Part shown: piece by piece, positions 49,494 through 58,744 of the stretch
How positions within the stretch are numbered: the first letter of the stretch is position 1
Layout: each line of letters opens with the position of its first letter
Origin: Enterocloster lavalensis
GTDB lineage: Bacteria > Bacillota > Clostridia > Lachnospirales > Lachnospiraceae
Length of the DNA: 64,000 nt
Reading direction: 5' to 3'
Assembly (NCBI RefSeq): GCF_902364025.1
Contig: NZ_CABJCG010000003.1
Span: 248,001 to 312,000, forward strand
The notes under the pieces: generated by a model
Database searches by the model: none
Seen by the model: the letters and a program-made list of their open reading frames with translations, nothing else
What the model was told of the DNA's origin: nothing
Program-made: the position numbers and the translations under genes

Positions 49494-50525
49494 ATGGGAT
49501 TCACATTTGTCAATGAGCTGCCCACGCCGGATATGATCCGCGAGCAGTTTCCCCTGGCGCCGAACCTGGCGGAAGCCAAGCTTCAGAGGGATGAGGAAAT
49601 CAAAAACGTATTGACAGGGGAAAGCGATAAGTTTATCGTGCTCATCGGCCCCTGTTCCGCAGACAACGAGGACTCCGTGGTGGACTACGCGTCCAGACTG
49701 GTCAGGGTTCAGGAAAAGACAAAGGACCGTCTGATCATTATCCCCAGAGTTTACACCAATAAACCCCGGACCACCGGCGAGGGCTACATGGGTATGATCC
49801 ATCAGCCGGACCCGGAGAAGAAACCGGACATGTTCGAGGGCATCCTGGCCATCCGCCACATGCACATGCGGGTGATGCGGGAGACGGGCTTCTCCACCGC
49901 GGATGAGATGCTCTACCCGGAAAACATGCGCTACCTCTCGGACCTGATGTCCTACGTGGCCGTGGGCGCCCGCTCCGTGGAAAACCAGTTCCACCGCCTG
50001 GTGGCCAGCGGCTGCGACGTGCCGGTTGGCATGAAGAACCCCACCAGCGGCGACCTGACCGTGATGCTCAACTCCGTTGTGGCGGCCCAGCTGCCCCACG
50101 ACTTCATTTTCCGCGGCTGGGAGGTGCAGTGCCCGGGCAATCCCCTGACCCACACCATCCTGCGCGGCGCGGTAAACAAGCACGGCCAGAGCATCCCCAA
50201 CTACCACTATGAGGACCTGAGGCTTCTGTACGACCTGTACGGCAAGCGCAACTTAAAGAATCCGGCCTGCATCGTGGACACCAACCACAGCAACTCCAAC
50301 AAGCATTACCAGGAGCAGATCCGCATCGCCAAGGAAGTGCTGCACAGCCGCCGCCATTCCGCGGATATCAAGCAGATGGTGAAGGGCCTGATGATCGAGA
50401 GCTACATCGAGCCCGGCAGCCAGAAGATCGGCGAGCACTGCTACGGCAAGTCCATCACCGACCCCTGCCTGGGCTGGGAGGACAGCGAGCGTCTGCTGTA
50501 CGAGATCGCGGATACCCTGGATTAA
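49494..50525 (+). CDS. aroF: 3-deoxy-7-phosphoheptulonate synthase (class I)
   Basis: 343-aa first enzyme of the shikimate pathway, joining phosphoenolpyruvate and erythrose 4-phosphate. Class I (AroFGH) pattern: LIGPCSADNEDSVVDYA, PRTTGEGYMGMIHQPDPEKK, LVASGCDVPVGMKNPTSGDL, and metal/active-site DTNHSNSNKHYQEQ near the C-terminus. Start at 49494 with GGAGG 10 nt upstream. Which aromatic amino acid inhibits it cannot be told. It lies near tyrS but on the other strand. A terminator hairpin follows. Confidence 0.95.
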   Translation: MGFTFVNELPTPDMIREQFPLAPNLAEAKLQRDEEIKNVLTGESDKFIVLIGPCSADNEDSVVDYASRLVRVQEKTKDRLIIIPRVYTNKPRTTGEGYMGMIHQPDPEKKPDMFEGILAIRHMHMRVMRETGFSTADEMLYPENMRYLSDLMSYVAVGARSVENQFHRLVASGCDVPVGMKNPTSGDLTVMLNSVVAAQLPHDFIFRGWEVQCPGNPLTHTILRGAVNKHGQSIPNYHYEDLRLLYDLYGKRNLKNPACIVDTNHSNSNKHYQEQIRIAKEVLHSRRHSADIKQMVKGLMIESYIEPGSQKIGEHCYGKSITDPCLGWEDSERLLYEIADTLD

Positions 50526-50584
50526 GTTTCTCCCGGGACTATGGAACCCCACGGCAGCGCAACACCGGCATATAAAGATTAGAG

Positions 50585-50626
50585 AAGGCGTCCTGAGCGG
50601 ATGATGTTCGCTCAGGACGCCTTTTT
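50585..50626. terminator. Bidirectional terminator after the DAHP synthase
   Basis: AAGGCGTCCTGAGCG/CGCTCAGGACGCCTTTTT stem. Confidence 0.9.
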
Positions 50627-50659
50627 AATTCTTTGGAGCCAATGGTATTAGAAGCGGTT

Positions 50660-52051
50660 TCAGCTGTCCGCCCGCTCGATGTAGATCCGGTATTTTCCAA
50701 CTCCCCAGGTCATTCCTCGCCCCTGGCTCTTCCGATGGTTTCCCGTCTCCCAGATCAGGTCCTGATAGCGGTAAATGCTGAGCAGGATTCCGAAGAGCGC
50801 ATACACCGCCACAGTGTGGAGCCGTCCATAGGTGAGAAAGGGCAGGCCGGCGGCGGGCATCAGCCCCAGGCCCAGGTTGTACAGCAGATAGCGGGCGCTC
50901 TCCAGGGCCAGAATCGCCGCGCAGCCGAAGCCGATCATCTGTCCCAGCTGGTTTTTCTGCCGCTTCACCATGATGAACAGGCTGACCAGGAACAGGGCCA
51001 GGATTGCCAGCAGCACGCCGGCCGCCAGCCATCCCCACACCGAGGCGGTCTGGAGCAGCGCGTAGTCGTACTGCACGCCCGGCAGGCGGTGAATCGGCGT
51101 GCGCTCGGGCATTTGTCCTCCCACCAGCTTCAGCCGCCCCGCAATCTCCCGCGCCACGTCCGTCTGGTACCCGTAGGCGCGGTCGGCAAACCGGGGATTT
51201 AATATCACCTCCAGCCGGCGGAGCTGGTAGTCGCTGAGGTTCAGCGCCACTCCCGCGCCCAGGCAGGCCGCCAGCGCGCAGGTGGCCGCCGCCGGAAGGG
51301 CTCTGCGGCGGATTCCATACCAGTTGCGGTACAGGGACAGAACCAGCAGCAGGGCGCAGACAAAGAGCACGTCGATGGTGACGCTGATTCCCCCTCTGAT
51401 TCTGCACAGAGCCAGCCAAGCCGCAGCTCCCAGCCAAAGAAGAGCGCAGACATATCCCCTGATTCCGCTTCCCCTGTAACGGTAAAGGATGCCTCCGTAG
51501 AGGGGGATAAACATGTACAAAATCACCTTCAGATAAGCGTGCGCTCCCGCCACCACCGGGGCAAAACCGGGCATACAGACAACGGCTGTCACGGCGATAA
51601 ACAGCGCGCCTGCGGGCTTTGCATACCGGCTGAGCAGGCTGTAATCGCAGAAATAGAGGCCCGCCATCACCGCCAGTCCCGTCAGGGTGTAGGCGCATTG
51701 GCGGTAAAATGCCTGGATGCCGACGCTGTTCCCGGTAAGCGTATCCCCGCCGAAGCGGTAGATACAGATATACTGGGCCAAAAGACCGGCTGCGCTCAGC
51801 GCAGCAATAATTCCCAGATATTTCCATCCATTTCTGGGCCGGTGAATCCGGTCCATGTCGATGCCCACCTCCACCGGGTCGCCCATCTGGCGGACGGCCT
51901 GCTCCAGAGCCTCCTGCTCCTCCATGCCGGAGTCCGCATAGGCCTGGGCCTGATCCAGAATGTGGGCCTCCAGCTCCTCTCTCACCGCCTGCCTGGCCCT
52001 GCCGTTGCGAATCTGGCCGGACAGGGCGTCCAGGTACTCATGCATTTCCAT
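50660..52051 (-). CDS. SEDS (FtsW/RodA/SpoVE-like) protein with N-terminal permease-prefix domain
   Basis: 463-aa membrane protein. The first 70 residues are a cytoplasmic helical domain of the permease-prefix (HAAS) type (AHILDQAQAYADSGMEEQEALEQAVRQMGDP, partly given), usually found with PadR-controlled genes. Then come ten helices of the SEDS glycosyltransferase fold, with the conserved external aspartate in PGVQYDYALLQTASVWG. Role in wall polymer synthesis is inferred from the fold; it may be a specialised or sporulation-stage enzyme. Start at 52051 because GGGAGG is 8 nt upstream. It overlaps the padR stop by 14 nt. Confidence 0.82.
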   Translation of the reverse strand: MEMHEYLDALSGQIRNGRARQAVREELEAHILDQAQAYADSGMEEQEALEQAVRQMGDPVEVGIDMDRIHRPRNGWKYLGIIAALSAAGLLAQYICIYRFGGDTLTGNSVGIQAFYRQCAYTLTGLAVMAGLYFCDYSLLSRYAKPAGALFIAVTAVVCMPGFAPVVAGAHAYLKVILYMFIPLYGGILYRYRGSGIRGYVCALLWLGAAAWLALCRIRGGISVTIDVLFVCALLLVLSLYRNWYGIRRRALPAAATCALAACLGAGVALNLSDYQLRRLEVILNPRFADRAYGYQTDVAREIAGRLKLVGGQMPERTPIHRLPGVQYDYALLQTASVWGWLAAGVLLAILALFLVSLFIMVKRQKNQLGQMIGFGCAAILALESARYLLYNLGLGLMPAAGLPFLTYGRLHTVAVYALFGILLSIYRYQDLIWETGNHRKSQGRGMTWGVGKYRIYIERADS

Positions 52052-52379
52052 AAAGCGCACCTCCCATCACCTGGTCCACGGCCCGGGAGTAGGTCTTCCA
52101 CTCCTCTTTTTTCTCCGCCAGAACGCTCCGCCCCTTTTGGGTGATGGAATAATACCTGCGCACCTTTCCCTGGCTCTCCGTCTCGTAGCACTGCAGCAAG
52201 CCCTTGGACTCCAGACCGTGCAGCAGCGGGTACATGGTGCCCGCCTTCAGATTGAACACGTTCTCCGACCGCTTCCTCAGGGTTTCAATGATCTCGTAGC
52301 CGTACATATCCCGCTCCGACATAAGCTGCAAAAGGAGCATGGATGTGTTGCCGGACAGGGACTTTTTCTCTTCCGCCAT
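52038..52379 (-). CDS. PadR family transcriptional regulator
   Basis: 113-aa winged-helix repressor (ERDMYGYEIIETLRKRSENV; AGTMYPLLHGLESKGLL; RRYYSITQKGRSVLAEK). Small, single-domain PadR class. It is cotranscribed with the SEDS gene and overlaps it by 14 nt. Its own promoter region carries a perfect 11-bp inverted repeat, so autoregulation is likely. Effector unknown; other PadR proteins of this size answer to antibiotics or wall stress. Confidence 0.92.
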   Translation of the reverse strand: MAEEKKSLSGNTSMLLLQLMSERDMYGYEIIETLRKRSENVFNLKAGTMYPLLHGLESKGLLQCYETESQGKVRRYYSITQKGRSVLAEKKEEWKTYSRAVDQVMGGALYGNA

Positions 52380-52425
52380 CTGATACCGCCTCCGTTCCTG
52401 TTCGTACCGCGTTCGGTACGTTTTT

Positions 52426-52473
52426 TATATAGATAATCGATATATCATTCATTATATATTGGTTATCTATATA
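52426..52473. promoter_or_regulatory. Inverted repeat over the padR promoter (likely PadR operator)
   Basis: TATATAGATAA (52426-52436) and TTATCTATATA (52463-52473), a perfect 11-bp inverted repeat 26 bp apart that brackets the -10. A second palindrome CGTACCG/CGGTACG at 52403-52420 lies in the leader. Confidence 0.6.
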
Positions 52474-52479
52474 TGTCAA
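52451..52479 (-). promoter_or_regulatory. padR-SEDS promoter (consensus)
   Basis: Minus strand TTGACA (52474-52479), 17 nt, TATAAT (52451-52456). The -35 touches the stop codon of the AraC gene upstream. Confidence 0.8.
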
Positions 52480-53711
52480 GACTTACGGTTCCGGTATTGG
52501 GTCGGCGTCATGCCTTTATGGAGGCGGAAACAGCGGCTGAAATAGTTCAGGTTGGCAAAACCCACGTAAGCCGCTATGCTCTGGACCGGCAGCCCGGTGA
52601 ATTTTAAAAGCTCCGCCGCTTTCTCCACCCTGGCCCCGGCGATATAGTTGGAGACCGACTCGCCCATCTCTCGGTTGAACGTGCGGGAGAGATAGGAGGG
52701 GCTGACCCGGATCCCCTCCGCGATCTGCCTCAGGGTCAAAGGCTCCGCCAGGTGAAGGCGAATGTAGGTGACGGCCCGGCGCACCAGCGGGGAATACTGG
52801 TCCAGGCGCTCGGTGCGCACAAACCGGCAGTAAGCGCCGATCATGTGTAACTTGATGTCCTCCACCTCCTCCATCCGGTAGGCGTTCTCGATCAGCAGTG
52901 CGAAGTTGGAGGAAATGATGTCCAGGTACACCGGGTGAATCCCCGCCAGCTCCGCGCTCTTGCGCAGCATGGTGTTCAGGGAAAATCCCAGGTTCTTGGA
53001 GGTGCGGATGGGGTCCTCGGTCCGCACGATGGAGCGGCTGGCCCGGGAGAACTGCCGGAAATAGTCCAGCGCCCGGTCCGTGTTCCCCTGCCGCACCTCC
53101 TGGAGCATCAGCTTTTCGTAGCGGTAGCGCTCCTCCAAAAGCTCCATCACCGCCTCCTCCCCGCCGCCCTGGTACAGCGGCGGCTGCCCCGCCTTCTCCC
53201 TGGGCTCGTAGTGGCGGTATAGAATGTCCCCGTCCTCCCCGGTCACCGCCTTCACCGCCGTGCGCATGGCCCCGATCATCACCGAGGTGCTCACAATGGG
53301 CAGGCCCAGGCAGAATTGCCGGAAGGGCACCATCAGGGACAGGCTCTGGCCGTTCTCCTGAAGGATCCGCTCGCAGAAGGGTTCGTCCGGCTTTACCGCA
53401 AGGTATGGACCGGCTACCAGGGCGTAGAAGGATGCGGAGGGCGCAGGTTCTCCCTCTCCCTCCCCATAAAGAAACATCTGAAAGTTCAGCCCTGCGAAAT
53501 CCGTCATGTGGTAAATCACCGACGGCTCCAGAGACTCCATCATTTCCCGGCTGAGGAAAAACGGGAAGCTGTTCGTCATAAAGTCCGGCAAAAACCGCTT
53601 TATCCCCGCCTCCAGCTCGCCGGCTCCGGCCCGGCAGCACAGCACCGGCACCTGGAGAAGCGCCTCGATAAATTGTCCGGCCAGTCCGGCCCGCTCATGT
53701 GCTTCCAGCAT
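52476..53711 (-). CDS. AraC family transcriptional regulator (large)
   Basis: 411-aa regulator whose C-terminal 100 residues are the AraC double helix-turn-helix (LTLRQIAEGIRVSPSYLSRTFN and VQSIAAYVGFANLNYFSRCF, then FRLHKGMTPTQYR). The first 300 residues have no recognisable sensor domain but resemble other long clostridial YesN-type regulators without a receiver. The start is placed at 53711. It is divergent from the GPH symporter-GH3 pair across 190 nt of AT-rich sequence and so probably controls glycoside uptake and hydrolysis. Confidence 0.82.
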   Translation of the reverse strand: MLEAHERAGLAGQFIEALLQVPVLCCRAGAGELEAGIKRFLPDFMTNSFPFFLSREMMESLEPSVIYHMTDFAGLNFQMFLYGEGEGEPAPSASFYALVAGPYLAVKPDEPFCERILQENGQSLSLMVPFRQFCLGLPIVSTSVMIGAMRTAVKAVTGEDGDILYRHYEPREKAGQPPLYQGGGEEAVMELLEERYRYEKLMLQEVRQGNTDRALDYFRQFSRASRSIVRTEDPIRTSKNLGFSLNTMLRKSAELAGIHPVYLDIISSNFALLIENAYRMEEVEDIKLHMIGAYCRFVRTERLDQYSPLVRRAVTYIRLHLAEPLTLRQIAEGIRVSPSYLSRTFNREMGESVSNYIAGARVEKAAELLKFTGLPVQSIAAYVGFANLNYFSRCFRLHKGMTPTQYRNRKS

Positions 53712-53902
53712 TTCCCATTTTCCCCTTTCACAACAGAATAGACAAAAACCCTTTTTATTTTCTGTCAAAACCGCCGAATTCAAATGACAATATATTGCTA
53801 ATTTATATTATATATTTCTAACAGTTAAAAAACAAGTGTGTTAAAATGTTGTTACAAACAAAAAGCCGGCGAACCAAGAAAAATGTGATAGGAGAATCTA
53901 CA

Positions 53903-55360
53903 ATGGGAAACAGTAAAGGTGCAGCAACCCAATATAACAACGCCAAACTGTGGCAGATCGGCTTCTTCTCGCTGAACAACTGTGCCACAAACATCGCCAT
54001 GTTCCTGATGATGCAGTATTCATATTTCACCCAGAACGTGCTGGGGCTGGCGGCGGCCATCATCGGGCTGATCGCGACGGGCACCCGCATTTTCGACGCA
54101 ATCACCGATCCCCTGGTGGGCGTGCTGGTGGACCGCACCAACGGCCGCTTCGGCAAATTCCGCCCCTACATGCTGATCGGCAACGTGATCATCTGGGCCA
54201 GCCTGATCGTGATCTTCAACACCCCGGTCAACTGGTCCGTCCACCAGAAATACCTGTTTACCACCCTGTTTTACGTGATCTATGTCATCGGCTACACCTG
54301 CCAGACCGTGGTGACCAAGGCCGGTCAGGCCGTGCTGACCAACAACCCCAAACAGCGCCCCATCTTCTCCGGCTTCGACAGCGTCCTGACCCAGATGGCC
54401 AGCGCCCTGGTGCCCATGCTGATCACCACCATCCTGGCTGAGAAATATTCCGTGGGCGAGTTCGTGGGCGAGAGCGGCAAGGGACTTGGCATGATTAACC
54501 CCGCCATGTGGAAGGAGGCCGTGCTGATTCTGGCCGTGATTTCCTTCATTTTCACCATCCTGGCCATCATCGGAATCAGCGAGAAGGACCGCCCGGAATT
54601 TTTCGGCCAGTCCGGCACGCAGCCCAAGCTCAAATTCAAGGATTATAAGGACATCGTGGTTCATAACCGTCCCATCCAGATGCTGATCATCTCCGCCGCC
54701 ACCGACAAGCTGGGCCAGCTGCTGATGAGCGGCACCATGACCTACCTCTTCGCCAACATGCTGCTGGATTCTAAGCTGCAGGGCGTATTTTCCAGCCTGT
54801 TGATCGCTCCCCTGGTGGCTATCTCCATCGGCGGCGTGTTTGTCTCCCGGAAGTTCGGCTTAAAGCGCACCTTCCTGGTGGGCACCTGGGGTTCCATGAT
54901 CATGCTGGCCGTCATGTTCGTCATCCGCCCCAACCCGGAGGTCCCTGCCGTGTTCCTGGCCCTGTTCCTGGTACAGAAATGCCTGGCCAGCATGGGTAAC
55001 TCCGGAATCATCCCCATGATCGCGGACTGCACGGACTACGAGACCTACCGCAGCGGCCGGTTCGTTCCCGGCATGATGGGAACCATGTTCTCCTTCATCG
55101 ACAAGATCATTTCCTCCTTCTCCGCCATGATCCAGGGCTTCGCGCTGACCCTGGCGGGTGTGGGTAACGTGGTGATTAAACCCAACGAGCCGGTGAACGC
55201 CACCTTCAACATGGCGATCATGATCTGCTTCTGCATCGTACCGATCCTGGGCCACATCGCCACCATCATCGCCATGCGCTGGTACGACCTGGACAAGGAC
55301 AAAATGGCGGAAATCCAGACGGAGCTGGACAGACGCAGAAACAGCGGAGCCGCAGCTTAA
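53903..55360 (+). CDS. GPH-type (glycoside-pentoside-hexuronide) cation symporter
   Basis: 485-aa MFS_2 transporter with twelve helices. The family loop TRIFDAITDPLVGVLVDRT and the following RFGKFRPYMLIGN are intact. Members import melibiose, xylosides, glucuronides and similar sugars with H+ or Na+. The neighbouring GH3 enzyme suggests that a disaccharide or glycoside is taken up and split inside. Start at 53903 with AGGAG upstream. GH3 follows 93 nt downstream. Confidence 0.9.
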   Translation: MGNSKGAATQYNNAKLWQIGFFSLNNCATNIAMFLMMQYSYFTQNVLGLAAAIIGLIATGTRIFDAITDPLVGVLVDRTNGRFGKFRPYMLIGNVIIWASLIVIFNTPVNWSVHQKYLFTTLFYVIYVIGYTCQTVVTKAGQAVLTNNPKQRPIFSGFDSVLTQMASALVPMLITTILAEKYSVGEFVGESGKGLGMINPAMWKEAVLILAVISFIFTILAIIGISEKDRPEFFGQSGTQPKLKFKDYKDIVVHNRPIQMLIISAATDKLGQLLMSGTMTYLFANMLLDSKLQGVFSSLLIAPLVAISIGGVFVSRKFGLKRTFLVGTWGSMIMLAVMFVIRPNPEVPAVFLALFLVQKCLASMGNSGIIPMIADCTDYETYRSGRFVPGMMGTMFSFIDKIISSFSAMIQGFALTLAGVGNVVIKPNEPVNATFNMAIMICFCIVPILGHIATIIAMRWYDLDKDKMAEIQTELDRRRNSGAAA

Positions 55361-55453
55361 ACGCGGGCTGTATTTCCCAGCCCCGGCGCACCCTGTATGA
55401 AACAATACTCCGCTAACAGCCTCACAATCAATCATTAAGAAATGGAGCAAGCT

Positions 55454-57691
55454 ATGAATAAAGCCACTGAACGAATCCGTTACTATCAAAATGAGAACGG
55501 CCCTGTGATCGGCGTCACCGTGAAGCCGGTGATCGAGCGGGACGGCCGCATTTTCAAGGACCATACCGGCGACGGGCTGCTGACCGCCTGGAAGGACTGG
55601 CGCAACACCCCCGCCGACCGTGCCGCCTCCCTGGCCGCAGAGCTGAGCCCGGAGGAAAAGATCGGCCTTCTCTTCGTAAACACCCGGAAAATGGGCCTCT
55701 TACAGGAGGATAAAACCAAGGTGGACGAGACCGGACTGCTGGACGAGGAGATCGTGGAACAGGACGAGTCCATTTTCAACGTGGAAAAAACCTACGGCAC
55801 CACCTATACCATCCAGAAAATGGGAATCCGTCATCTGATCTTCCGCCAGAATCCCCAGGCCGCGGACATGGCCGACTGGATCAACCAGTTAAACCAGGCA
55901 GCTGAGGAGACCGCTCACGGCATCCCCATGGTGATTACCTCCAACTCCCGCAATGAGAACGGCGAGGTGGTGTTCGGCATGAACGACGCGGCGGGTGTAT
56001 TTCCGGCATGGCCGGGCACCATGGGAATCGCCGCGGCCGTGAAGGGAAATGGACCCGGCCTGGTGGACACCTTCGCGGAGTGCATCCGCCGGGAGTGGGA
56101 CGCGGTGGGTCTGAAGAAGGGCTACATGTACATGGCGGACGCCATGACGGACCCCCGCTGGCAGCGCACCTACGGCACCTTTGGCGAGGACCCGGCCCTG
56201 ATCACGGAAATGATCTCCCACCTGGTGCCCGGAATCCAGGGCAGCGAATCCGGTGTCACTCCGGAGGGCGTGGCCGTCACCATCAAGCATTTCCCGGGCG
56301 GCGGGGCCAGGGAAAACGGTTTTGATCCCCATTACGAGCAGGGACAGTGGAACGTGTACCAGACCGAGGGCAGCCTGGGCGAATACCACCTGCCCGCCTT
56401 CAAGGCCGCGGTGGAGAAAAAGGCTTCCTCCATCATGCCCTACTACGCAAAACCGGCGGCTGAGAAAAGCCTCCCCCAGTACGACTTAAGCGGCAGGCCG
56501 GTTCCCATGACGCCGGTGGGGTTTGCATTTAACCGGTTCTTTATCCAGGACCTGCTCCGGGAGCAGATGGGCTTTACGGGCTACGTCAACAGCGATTCCG
56601 GGATCACCAACAAGATGGCCTGGGGCGTGGAGGAGCTGGACGGCCCCTCCCGGGTGGCGCTGGCCGTGAACACCGGGGTGGACCTCATCAGCGGCTCCCT
56701 GGACGTGGAAGCGGCCATGGAGGCATATGAGCGCTGGAAACACGGCTATTACACGGAGCAGGGGCATCCGGTTCCCGAGGGCTACCGCCCGGAACAACTG
56801 ACCCTGTCCGAGGAGGCCCTGACCCGGGCCGCCGCAAGGACGCTGGAGGAGGAATTTGCCCTGGGCCTCTTTGAGAACCCCTACCGCGACCCGGCAGAGG
56901 CCGCGAAGGTCATCGCCGACCGCGATCACTGGGACGCCGCTTACGACGTGCACCGCAAATCCGTGGTGCTGCTAAAGGACAAGGGCGTGCTGCCCCTGGC
57001 CGGGCAGCGGCTGGATGGAAAACGAATCTATGTGGAGTGTTTCCGCAAGGACGGAAAGGCCGCGGCGGACGAGACGGAAAAGCTGCGGGAATCCCTGGCC
57101 AAGGACCGGGGCCTGGCTCTGGCGGAAAACGCCGGGGAGGCGGACCTGGCCCTGCTCTTCATCTCCCCCAGCTCCGGCGAATACTTCCACGCCACCAGCG
57201 GTTACCTGGAGCTGGATATCTGCGAGGATAAGGAAGTGACGGATGTGGACGGCCTGGGGCGCCCCGCGGATACCTTCCACCGGGAGACCACCCTGGCCGG
57301 GGCGCCCCGTATCCGGGAGATCGCCGGGGTGGTGCACCAAAATGGCGGCAAGGTGATTTCCTGCGTGAACTTTACCCTGGCCTGGATGGTGGGAAATGTG
57401 GAGCCGTACTCGGACGCCCTGCTGGCGGGCTTTGACACCTGTACAGACGCCCTGCTGGACGTGATCCTGGGAATTTGCCGCCCCAGCGGACGGCTGCCCA
57501 TTACTCTTCCGAAAAACGACGCGGTGCTGGCGGTGGATAAGGACGGCGTGTGCGTTTCCCACAACGACGTACCCGGATTTGTGAAAGACCGCTATATGCC
57601 GGATTCCATGAAGGACGAGAACGGTAAGGCGTATGCTTACCGGGATGAGATGGGGAATTATTATGAGATGGATTTCGGGTTGAGCTGTTAA
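55454..57691 (+). CDS. Glycoside hydrolase family 3 protein
   Basis: 745-aa cytoplasmic glycosidase: no signal peptide, consistent with intracellular cleavage after symport. N-terminal TIM-barrel part has LSPEEKIGLLF, WQRTYGTFGEDPALITEM and the nucleophile region GYVNSDSGITNKMAWG (aspartate). The C-terminal GH3 domain includes KSVVLLKDKGVLPL and PSGRLPITLP. GH3 covers beta-glucosidases, xylosidases and N-acetylhexosaminidases, so the exact linkage is not fixed. The start is ATG at 55454 with GGAG upstream. A strong terminator follows. Confidence 0.88.
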   Translation: MNKATERIRYYQNENGPVIGVTVKPVIERDGRIFKDHTGDGLLTAWKDWRNTPADRAASLAAELSPEEKIGLLFVNTRKMGLLQEDKTKVDETGLLDEEIVEQDESIFNVEKTYGTTYTIQKMGIRHLIFRQNPQAADMADWINQLNQAAEETAHGIPMVITSNSRNENGEVVFGMNDAAGVFPAWPGTMGIAAAVKGNGPGLVDTFAECIRREWDAVGLKKGYMYMADAMTDPRWQRTYGTFGEDPALITEMISHLVPGIQGSESGVTPEGVAVTIKHFPGGGARENGFDPHYEQGQWNVYQTEGSLGEYHLPAFKAAVEKKASSIMPYYAKPAAEKSLPQYDLSGRPVPMTPVGFAFNRFFIQDLLREQMGFTGYVNSDSGITNKMAWGVEELDGPSRVALAVNTGVDLISGSLDVEAAMEAYERWKHGYYTEQGHPVPEGYRPEQLTLSEEALTRAAARTLEEEFALGLFENPYRDPAEAAKVIADRDHWDAAYDVHRKSVVLLKDKGVLPLAGQRLDGKRIYVECFRKDGKAAADETEKLRESLAKDRGLALAENAGEADLALLFISPSSGEYFHATSGYLELDICEDKEVTDVDGLGRPADTFHRETTLAGAPRIREIAGVVHQNGGKVISCVNFTLAWMVGNVEPYSDALLAGFDTCTDALLDVILGICRPSGRLPITLPKNDAVLAVDKDGVCVSHNDVPGFVKDRYMPDSMKDENGKAYAYRDEMGNYYEMDFGLSC

Positions 57692-57748
57692 AGAGGCGGA
57701 ACCCGGCGGACCGCCCGGCGCGCGGTGCAAATGAACGGACCGGCAAAC

Positions 57749-57800
57749 AACAAGCCCGCGTAAAAGGACGATTGATCCCCTTTTACGCGGGCTTGTTTTT
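57749..57800. terminator. Bidirectional terminator after the GH3 gene
   Basis: AACAAGCCCGCGTAAAAGG pairs with CCTTTTACGCGGGCTTGTT, then TTTTA. The convergent uppP uses the other side. Confidence 0.9.
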
Positions 57801-57809
57801 ATTGAATGT

Positions 57810-57841
57810 AATGGGCTGCTGGCGCAGCCTGCGGGCGATTG
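57810..57841 (-). repeat. REP-like palindrome, copy D (inverted)
   Basis: 32 nt, reverse orientation: complement reads CAATCGCCCGCAGG...AGCAGCCCATT, 18 nt before the uppP stop. Confidence 0.75.
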
Positions 57842-57858
57842 CGAAATGGAACTTTCGT

Positions 57859-58701
57859 TTAAGCCGCCAACGCCGTTATCCCAAAATACGCCAGCACAAT
57901 CACGCCCAGAATAATCCGGTAATAACCGAAGAACTTGAAATCGTTCTTGCGCACGTAATTCATCAGGAACTTGATGGAGTACACGGAAACCAGGAAGGCG
58001 ATGAGCATGCCGAACACGGTGTAAAAAATCTGCGGGCCGGTGAAGGAATTGCCGTCCAGGAAGTATTTCACCAACTTTAAGAAACTGGCCCCGAACATCA
58101 CGGGAATTCCTAAGAAGAAGGAAAACTCCGCAGCAGCGCCCCTGGAACAGCCCAGGATCATGGCTCCCAGGATCGTAGCCCCGGAGCGGGAGGTCCCCGG
58201 AACCAGGCTCAGCACCTGGAACATGCCGATATAAAAGGCGGTCTGAATCGGAATCTGACCCACCTTTTGCAGATCGGGATTGGCAAATCTGCGGCTGTTC
58301 TCCACCAGAATAAACAGCACGCCGTAGATAATCAGCATGGCCGCCACCACGTAGGCGTTAAACAGGTGGGCCTCCATCCAGTCGTCCAGGAGCAGCCCCA
58401 GCACCGCCGCCGGCACGCAGGCTACCACGATCTTGATCCACAGCGCCCAGGTGGCGTCCCGCTGCCGGGACGTTTTCTGCCGGCTGAAGGGATTTAAACG
58501 GTTGAAATACATGATCACCACCGCCAGAATCGCTCCCAGCTGGATCACCACCCGGAATACCTCCTTAAATGCCTCCGGCTGGTTCAGGTGAATGATCTCA
58601 TCCACCAAAATCATATGCCCGGTGCTGCTGATGGGCAGCCACTCGGTGAAGCCCTCCACGATTCCCAACACGATTATTTTTAATGTCTCAACTAAACTCA
58701 T
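57859..58701 (-). CDS. uppP: Undecaprenyl-diphosphatase
   Basis: 280-aa membrane enzyme (BacA family) with eight helices that dephosphorylates undecaprenyl diphosphate, recycling the lipid carrier for wall synthesis. Both signature segments are intact: EGFTEWLPISSTGHMILVDE and PGTSRSGATILGAMILG (Arg/Ser). AAGGAG precedes the ATG. Its upstream region carries three tandem 50-bp hairpin repeats. Confidence 0.96.
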   Translation of the reverse strand: MSLVETLKIIVLGIVEGFTEWLPISSTGHMILVDEIIHLNQPEAFKEVFRVVIQLGAILAVVIMYFNRLNPFSRQKTSRQRDATWALWIKIVVACVPAAVLGLLLDDWMEAHLFNAYVVAAMLIIYGVLFILVENSRRFANPDLQKVGQIPIQTAFYIGMFQVLSLVPGTSRSGATILGAMILGCSRGAAAEFSFFLGIPVMFGASFLKLVKYFLDGNSFTGPQIFYTVFGMLIAFLVSVYSIKFLMNYVRKNDFKFFGYYRIILGVIVLAYFGITALAA

Positions 58702-58744
58702 CGCATGTTCTCCTTACCGCCCAAATATTACATTTATGTCACAC

